In this document: positions 57,091 through 64,000 of the stretch, in pieces
Position numbering within the stretch: position 1 is the first letter of the stretch
How the letters are laid out: every line of letters starts with the position of its first letter
NCBI GenBank assembly: GCA_021292105.1
Contig: CM037874.1
Coordinates: 13,431,115 to 13,495,114 of the forward strand
DNA length: 64,000 nucleotides
Direction: 5' to 3'
From: Anadara kagoshimensis
Taxonomy: Eukaryota > Mollusca > Bivalvia > Arcoida > Arcidae
Translations under genes and position numbers: made by a program
The notes under the pieces: generated by a model
The model's database searches: none
The model's input: only the letters and a program-made list of their open reading frames with translations
What the model was told of the DNA's origin: nothing

Positions 57091-59339
57091 TGGTTAAATG
57101 TCAAGGTAATATGACCTAATTGTTGACCTTTGTACTAAAATTATTTTTGTTAACAAAAAACAATATGCAACTAACATTGTCACCAAGAAAAAAGTAAATG
57201 ACCTTTTCAAAACAATCCCTTCTACAAGGAACATTTGGAACTGGAAGGGAAGTAGGACTGTGTGTATTGTGTAACCTTTGACCTTTAAATTTGAATGATA
57301 CACTGTGTTATTTAGGTTAGAGAGCATGTTTAATATCAGTAAACATCTGGTACCAGTATCATTATCATCTATCCTTATATATCTAATTTATATAACCCCT
57401 TAATTACACAATGGATGTTTAAATTAAAGTTCAAATGACCAGGTCAAACTAGCTGAGTCAGTTGTATATATAAATAAATAAAGGGAGATAACTAAGCTTT
57501 TACTGTTACTGAGCATGTGCAACATATTTAATTAGTTTCCTGTTTCCTGTTGAAAAGGAACAAGACATGATTTCTCATGTTAAATAATTACTAATCTGTT
57601 GTCTCCTGAAATAAATAATTAATTTGATAAGATTTTCCTAAATTTTCTTTTACAGAAAGTTGCATGTGGCCCAGAAATAGTGTGTTTCAACATTGAATTA
57701 GGCCATGAAAATGTTGACCTACTTAAAAACTGGGGGGGGGGGACGCACATGTTTACACACCAATTACTTTCATGGTCCTTAGGACTCCTTAATGGCATTC
57801 ATGCTGTCATTGTTGTTAATCATCAATGTTAATAATGAATCAACATTAAGCTCAACTTAGAATAATAATAAATATATAACATTCATTTAAAAATTATATC
57901 GGGAATCTGTTTACATCTGGAGAGTTCTGATTAGCAGATTTTACATATGTATTTTAAAAGTTCTTTAAAGGTCTTATGGCTAAATGGCTATCTGGATTGT
58001 GAACCTTAAAGAGTAATATACATCTAATTCATTGTGCTTTCTAAATTCTTTGATGCTCAGGTTATATTCTCCTGCTCAGGTTGTAGAATTTTGCTCTTTT
58101 ATAAAATTTAAATACAAACCTATGGTTAGACAATGTACATTATCAGATTTAGCCTTAATTCAAGAAAAATATAGAAATAATACTGATGTGTGAAATAAAT
58201 AATACAGTGACTTTTCCTATTCTACCAGTTGCTTTGACTGCAAGTGGCCTCGTAGTACTTACTAGTAGATACAAGTTGTTTAGCAATCATTGTTTACATT
58301 GGGTCTAATACTAGACAATTTGATTTCTCATTAATAATGATTTTTTGTGTATGTAGAAGCTTGAATTAATTAATTTATACACAATTTATTTATCATATTG
58401 GATTGGTTTGGTCTCGAAAAATATAACATGAACATGAACGATATCCCTATAACATGCCTGTGTTCGATACCCAGTGCTTCGACTGTTGTGTATACTATGA
58501 CCTGTGTCTGACAAATTATGTCATTTGAACAAGATTTTGGGACTTGATTTCGTTGCAATTGGTAATACCAGGGTCATTCTTATGCTAGGCAAGTTAGTGT
58601 TGAAAGGGTGCGCAATCTCGCCCCTAAAGTGGCAAAAAATATTGGCTTTAAATATATATATCTTCCTGAAGATTTTTCAGCAAGATATAAATAATATACA
58701 ATTAAATGTTAACTATGACCATTTGGCTAGCATCTAAAATTTTCATTTAGTATAACATTATACACAAACACTTAAAAATAACTTTCTATGATATAAATAA
58801 AAGGTTAAATTCACTCATTTTATATGGAAATATACATTAAAAAATCTACTGTTGATAGTGTCATAAAATATGGTGAGGGCATTGAAAAGTTTTCCATGGG
58901 GTTCATTGGCAATTATGATTTTATTTTTGGTGGGAATTTTATTCTTCAAACAAATTTCATCTCAACATTTACACAGGGAGGTGATATACCAGCCTTAATG
59001 TTTTGTCTTGTTTAAATAAATTTATGGTTATAATATTTAACAAGGAGAATTGTTCAAAATGGTGAAATTTGTTTTACAAAGAATAAATTCTGTTATATTT
59101 TAGAAAACATTTTAACTTATTTTTAAGTTTTGAATATACACAAATGTACATGTATAAATTTACCTCACACATAGGCTTTACTTTATAAAGTTCATATATA
59201 CACATATATAAACAATGAGAAGGTAAATGTAGTGCATGGTTGTTTTTGAAGTTTTTATACCATGAATATGAACGAGACATGGCATTTCCCATGTCCAGTT
59301 GTAAATTCGTCCCAGAATCGGTTTCTTCTCCATAATTGG

Positions 59340-59770
59340 TATCAAAGTAATATTAACATGACATGTACAGCATGGAAAATGGAAGTGTCACATTCCAAAT
59401 AAGGGTCATCAAGGTCATGGTCACAGAACTATAAAAAACTTGCCCTTTTTCCTTCTTTTCTGCTCTATAACTTTTGTATAAAAAGAGGTAAAAAGTGATA
59501 TTAACAAGACATATACATTATACAGTATCGAAAGAGGACATGTTGTGTACCATGTTGGAGTCATCAAGGTCAAGGTCATAGGGTTATAAAAACTTTGAAG
59601 ATTGCACTTTTTATAAGTTTCTGCTCTGTAACTATGGTATCTAAAGAGGTTTTAAAATGATATTTACTAGATATATTCAGTATTGAAAGATGATGTGTTG
59701 CACACCAAATTGGAAACATCAAGGTCAAAATCACAGATCCATCAAACTTTGGAAATTGCAAATTATTTTG
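59340..59770. repeat. Diverged tandem repeat with CATCAAGGTCA(A/T)GGTCA
   Basis: Three loosely similar units of about 140-170 bp, each with a CATCAAGGTCA motif, an ATAAAAACTT segment and a CTGCTCT(A/G)TAACT line. Confidence 0.6.
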
Positions 59771-60345
59771 AATTTTGTAATTTTGTGTTTGATTATGATC
59801 TTTTTTGTTTTCATTGTCTCATTGTCTACATCCAAAAATTAAAATTCTACTTTAAACACAAAGCAAAGAGTTAAGATTTCTATGAAGTCGTTGTTTGAGG
59901 TACACATCTGGCTGGTGACACCCTGATATAAGTAAAATAATCTTGAGTGGGGGAGAAAACCCTATTCAACTAATCTATCATAATGGAAGCAGGGCATTTG
60001 TGTGATATTGACGCTTTACTTGTTTCATAATTGAATTACTTCATTATTATTACATTACTTTTATTACTTTGTGTGTAATGGTTTGTAATATGTAAGGATA
60101 TCATGCACTGTCAATACTCTTTTTTAATATTTCAGATGCCTAGAAAGAAAAATTGGAAGAAGAGTGTGGTGAAGAAGAAATGCAGATTGACTGAGGTAGC
60201 GGACCTCATTAAAAAAAGCTCAAATGACATGACGCATGACATGACTGAGGTAGCGGCCCTCATTAAAAAAAGTTCAGATGACATAAGTGCTCAAATAAAA
60301 CTTGCCTCTGGCGCTTGCACTCGTCAGCTTGAAAAGGGCAAGGCA

Positions 60346-60455
60346 AATGAATTGGCAAATGAATTAGCAAATGAATTGGCAAATGAATTAGCAAATGAAT
60401 TGGCAAATGAACTGGCAAATGAATTAGCAAATGAATTGGCAACTGAATTACTAGT
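60346..60455 (+). repeat. 12-bp coding repeat (ELAN)n in the transposon ORF
   Basis: About nine units of AATGAATT(A/G)GCA encode Asn-Glu-Leu-Ala, probably a continuous helix. Opposite-strand frames here are shadows. Confidence 0.92.
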
Positions 60456-61679
60456 ATCAAATGATTTCCCAAATGATTTATTTAATGAATACCTTTTGAC
60501 AGCAAATGATTCACAGAATAAATGCCTTGAACTACAAAATGCATCAAAAACAAATTTTCAGCCACAAAAGTGTAGACATAACAACACGGATGCTTGTTCG
60601 CTATGTAGTTTTCGGTTTAGAAGCATTACAAAGGAGAATGTCAAATGCAATTCTAGTATTTTGCTCAGCAGTGAAGAAAAATGTTGTTATTGTCTTATGC
60701 ATGGAAAACAAAATACACATTGCATATTTGCTAACTTTCATCAAGGCAGTCATGAATTCTCACCATTGTCAAGAGACAGACAATGTACATGTAATGCTTT
60801 TGTATACATAATGTATTTCAAATCAACACAGTTTTGTTCATCACAAGTTTTGGATGAAATTCTTAAGAAGGGTGATTCACTGTACACTAGTATTATTTCA
60901 AGGTTGAAAAGTGAGGGTACATTCTTGTCTTATTTATTGAAGTATGGAGATTTGCCAGACAAATATGATGTGGGTTTCAACAAATATGAAGTTGTAAAGT
61001 TAGATCCAATATATGGAACAATTACTGACACACCTAACTTTGAAAATGCTTGTCCACTTAACATAGCTATACAAAACATGCTAGAACAAGCTGGAAATGG
61101 GTTGATATTGGTAGGTGCATTATGTTCTGCCTTGCTTAAACATAAAAATGCCTATTACTTTTTTGACTCTCACTCACATGGGATTGATACATTATCATCG
61201 CCGGAGGGAAAAGCAATTAATCTTATTTTTCATGATTATAATGATTTGATTACATATTTGTATGCTTTTTATGATGGACTTGGAATACCTTTTCATTCAC
61301 AATTTGAAATATTACCACTTTTGATCAAAGAATCAAATAAATGTGAAAATCCATCTGCAAATTTGTCTGCATTCGAATCAGTGAATCTGTTGATCTTGCT
61401 TCTTATTTTAAGTTTCAAGAAGAAAGACTTGCTGAGAAAATGAAATTGACTGCAAACAGTGCGTCTTGTAAAATTAGAGAAGAAAAAAGAATCTGTATAC
61501 AAGGAAAATTATACAAATTGTGTGATAGTTCTAAAAAAGTTCCTCGTGTGAAAAGATTGAGTAGAAATGATAAAAGAAAAGAGTATCTTAGAGAATATAT
61601 GAAGTTGAAACGTAAAGATTTAAACCAGAGAGAAAAAGAAAGAGATTGTAAAAGAAAAGCAAGGAAAAACCCTATAGTT

Positions 61680-62475
61680 AGAGAAGTTGATAAGATAAGA
61701 ACTTCAGTTAGCATGAATAAAGCCAGAGCTAATCCTAAATATAGACTGATTGATAAATCTAGAAACCTGAGTTCAATGAAAAAAGCCAGGGCTAATCCTG
61801 AATATAGACAGATTGATAAAATTCGCACATCAAGTAGTATGAAAAAAGCTAGGGTTAATCCTGATTATAGACAGATTGATAAAATCCGCACATCAGATAG
61901 TATGAAAAAAGCTAGGGCTAATCCTGAATATAGACAGATTGATAAAATCCGCACATCAGATAGTATGAAAAAAGCTAGGGCTAATCCTGAATATAGACAG
62001 ATTGATAAAATTCGCACATCAGATAGTATGAAAAAAGCTAGGACTAATCCTGAATATAGACAGATTGATAAAATCCGCACATCGGATAGTATGAAAAAAG
62101 CTAGGGTTAATCCACACTATAGAAACATTGATAAATCCAGAAACCTGAGTTATATGAAAAAAGCTAGGGCTAATCGTGAATATAGACAGATTGACAAAAT
62201 TCGCACATCAAGTAGTATGAAAAAAGCTAGGGCTAATCCTGAATATAGACAGATTGATAAAATTCGCACATCAAGTGGTATGAAAAAAGCTAGGACTAAT
62301 CCTGAATATAGACAGATTGATAAATCTAGAAACCTGAGTTGTATGAAAAAAGCCAGGGTTAATCCTGAATATAGACAGATTGATAAAATTCGTACATCAG
62401 ATAGTATGAAAAAAGCTAGGGCTAATCCTGAATATAGACAGATTGATAGAGTGAGGACAATGGATGTTATGAAAA
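61680..62475 (+). repeat. 63-bp coding repeat, 13 units of 21 residues
   Basis: The unit consensus is MKKARANPEYRQIDKIRTSD(S). A second type with DKSRNLS replaces DKIRTS at units 2, 8 and 11. The repeat keeps its frame and is rich in Lys and Arg. Confidence 0.95.
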
Positions 62476-64000
62476 AGTTGAGGCAAAGTAATTATTACAG
62501 AAGCAAACAACGGTTTAAATCTTTAACGTACATACGTAAAAAGCGAACAGATGCTACATTTAAAATGAAAGAAAAGCAAAAGAATAAACATAGCATGCAA
62601 AACTGCAGAAAGACTGGTTATGCAGTAAAAGAAATGATTGCTAAAAAGAAGAAACATAAGGGAAATTCAATCTTAGATTGCATAAATGCTTTTAACAATG
62701 CTGTTGAGAAAGGATTTGTGTATGTATGTACTATTTGCCAACAGACATGGTCAAATATCTCTGTCATTGAGCTTCAAGCTTCTAAACTAAACATGAACTC
62801 GGAAACTGTTCAAAAGTGTGTAACTGGTTATAAATCAGTAAACAACCAAGAATGGATATGTCGTACTTGTTTATCATCATTAAAAGAAGGAAATGTTCCA
62901 AAATTATCAGTTGCAAACTTATTTTCTTTTCCTTCAAAACCATGTGAACTGGATTTACATCAACTTGAAGAGAGACTGATAGCCTTACGGATACCCTTCA
63001 TGCAAATACGTGAACTTCCAAGAGGTCGGCAATTGTCTATCAAAGGAAATGTTGTAAATTGTCCAGTTGATATACAACCAACAATACAAGCATTACCAAG
63101 ACAGGTAGATGATAACATTACTATTCCAGTAAAGCTGAAAAGAAGGAAAATGTACAGAAAAAGTGCTTTTGTAGAAAATATTCGTCCTAACAGAGTAATG
63201 AGAGCATTAAAATGGTTGATGAAAAATAGTGACTTGTATATTAATTCTGGAATTCAGATTAATGACAATTGGATAGATGAAACAAGTAGTTTAGAAGAAG
63301 ATTCAAAAGAATTCATTGAAGTTACATCAACTAAATCACTGCCTAACAATTCTCAAGAATATAACATTCATACCTCAGATATTGATGTTTTAGATAAAAA
63401 AAAATGCTTGAAAATGATATGTCTGAAGATGGCTATATATCTGATCATTTTAGTGAAATAGATGAATCGGAAAGAGTAACTGGTAATTCTGATACACTCC
63501 TTGATTCTGTAGAGATTGGCAGTAATCATGTATATACATTTGCACCAGGTGAAGGCCAAACACCCTTAAGTTTGTATAATGATCCAGATGCAGAATTTTT
63601 GTCTTTCCCTACTATATACTGTGGCGATCGAAGACCAGACAATTCACAAAGAGTAGTCAAAAATGTACATTATAGTGATATTGTAAAATGGGAATTAAGA
63701 TCAGTAGACAGAAGAGCAGCTAATAATGTACCCAACATTTTCTTTAAGCTGAAAAAGTTACAAATGAAACAAGTCACAGACAAGGTACAACTTGCCTTAA
63801 GGCGTTTTAAAAATAAAGGGAAAAAAATTACAGCAGGACAACTTTTAGATGATACAACTGTTAATAATTTGGTTAATCTTGATGAAGGATATTACATATT
63901 AAGAACCCTGCGGAATTCACCAGCTTATCTTTCAAAGCGCAAGAAAGATGTTTTTGCAATGATTAGACAACTTGGACTTCCTACCTGGTTTATATCCTTG

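Larger units (their letters stand above)
54573..60135. other. HIP1 intron downstream of the last visible exon, repeat-filled
   Basis: No exon of the I/LWEQ module was found. Contents: TA-type MITE (54591-54769), SINE-B (55274-55558), inverted pearl/HINE-like element (55558-about 57090) with a nested TA-type MITE, poly-G runs at about 55130 and 57734, and diverged GGTCAAGGTCA-type tandem units (59340-59770). A SINE tail lies at about 59905-59965. About 57.1-59.3 kb is AT-rich with no clear feature except a possible acceptor at 57657. Confidence 0.65.
60136..64000 (+). pseudogene. Helitron/Helentron-like transposon protein, N-terminal part; two frame breaks, runs off the window
   Basis: Probably one long polypeptide in three frame segments. 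Segment 1 (ATG 60136, MPRKKNWKKSV, to TGA 61443) has an ELAN repeat, a Cys-rich stretch and a protease-like region: RQCTCNAF near residue 217 (candidate nucleophile) and YFFDSHSHG near 343. This layout resembles the papain-fold C76/OTU-type deubiquitinases found in some large transposons. Segment 2 (about 61395-63400) carries thirteen 21-residue units, then CTICQQTWSN, WICRTCLSSL, FMQIRELPRGRQLSIKGNVV and a proline/arginine-rich end, as in the region preceding Helitron_like_N. Segment 3 (from about 63390 to the end) has FFKLKKLQMKQVTDKVQLAL and AMIRQLGLPTWF, diagnostic of Helitron_like_N. The Rep (HUH) and helicase domains would follow off-window. The first ATG (60103) is less likely than 60136. 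Frames change at about 61385-61400 and at an A9 run at 63396-63405. Confidence 0.75.

Noticed and set aside
61440..61443. ATGA overlap of two transposon ORFs as translational coupling
   Set aside because: The end of segment 1 is out-of-frame nonsense, and segment 2 is open upstream of this ATG with sensible sequence; a frame break fits better.
61865..62080. Hydrophobic - strand ORF (MRILSICLYSG...) as a membrane protein
   Set aside because: It is the antisense of the 63-bp coding array; the sense frame has coherent domains before and after.

Overview
This is a eukaryotic nuclear window. It is AT-rich, its genes have long introns with canonical GT/AG junctions, and it is dense in small DNA transposons and SINEs. 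The repeats include pearl/HINE-like elements with internal minisatellites, tRNA-headed SINEs and abundant TA-flanked MITEs. Together with a metazoan gene set, these suggest a lophotrochozoan, most likely a bivalve mollusc. The taxon is an inference.

Three host genes are recognisable. (1) On the + strand at 1-8064 lies the 3' half of THOC5 (THO complex subunit 5, mRNA export); its 5' part is off-window. (2) On the - strand at 24684-12226 lies a complete TRAF-family gene (RING, TRAF zinc fingers, short coiled coil, MATH) in eight exons. It is convergent with THOC5, and its intron 1 is about 5.7 kb. (3) On the + strand from 26951 lies a HIP1/HIP1R gene (ANTH domain plus central coiled coil). Its 22 visible exons run to 54572, and the talin-like actin-binding (I/LWEQ) end must lie beyond the window. 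TRAF and HIP1 are head to head across about 2.3 kb.

From about 60.1 kb to the window end lies a transposon protein, probably Helitron/Helentron-like, on the + strand. It has a papain-fold cysteine protease-like region, thirteen 21-residue basic repeats, a Cys-rich region of the type found in Helitron proteins, and the start of a Helitron_like_N domain. Its reading frame is broken at two points.

Introns and intergenic DNA are largely repeats: two pearl/HINE-like elements (3.79-6.98 kb and 55.56-57.1 kb), a family of about 178-bp TA-flanked MITEs, including one copy nested in another, Tigger-like MITEs plus a decayed Tigger/pogo element, two TAY...RTA elements with 6-bp target duplications, a TTAA-flanked element, hAT-like MITEs, and two tRNA-headed SINEs that appear to share a tail.

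The most unusual feature is recurrent: six short tandem duplications straddle exon/intron junctions in all three genes. They multiply 5' or 3' splice sites, with up to nine consecutive GTAAGT donors after one HIP1 exon.
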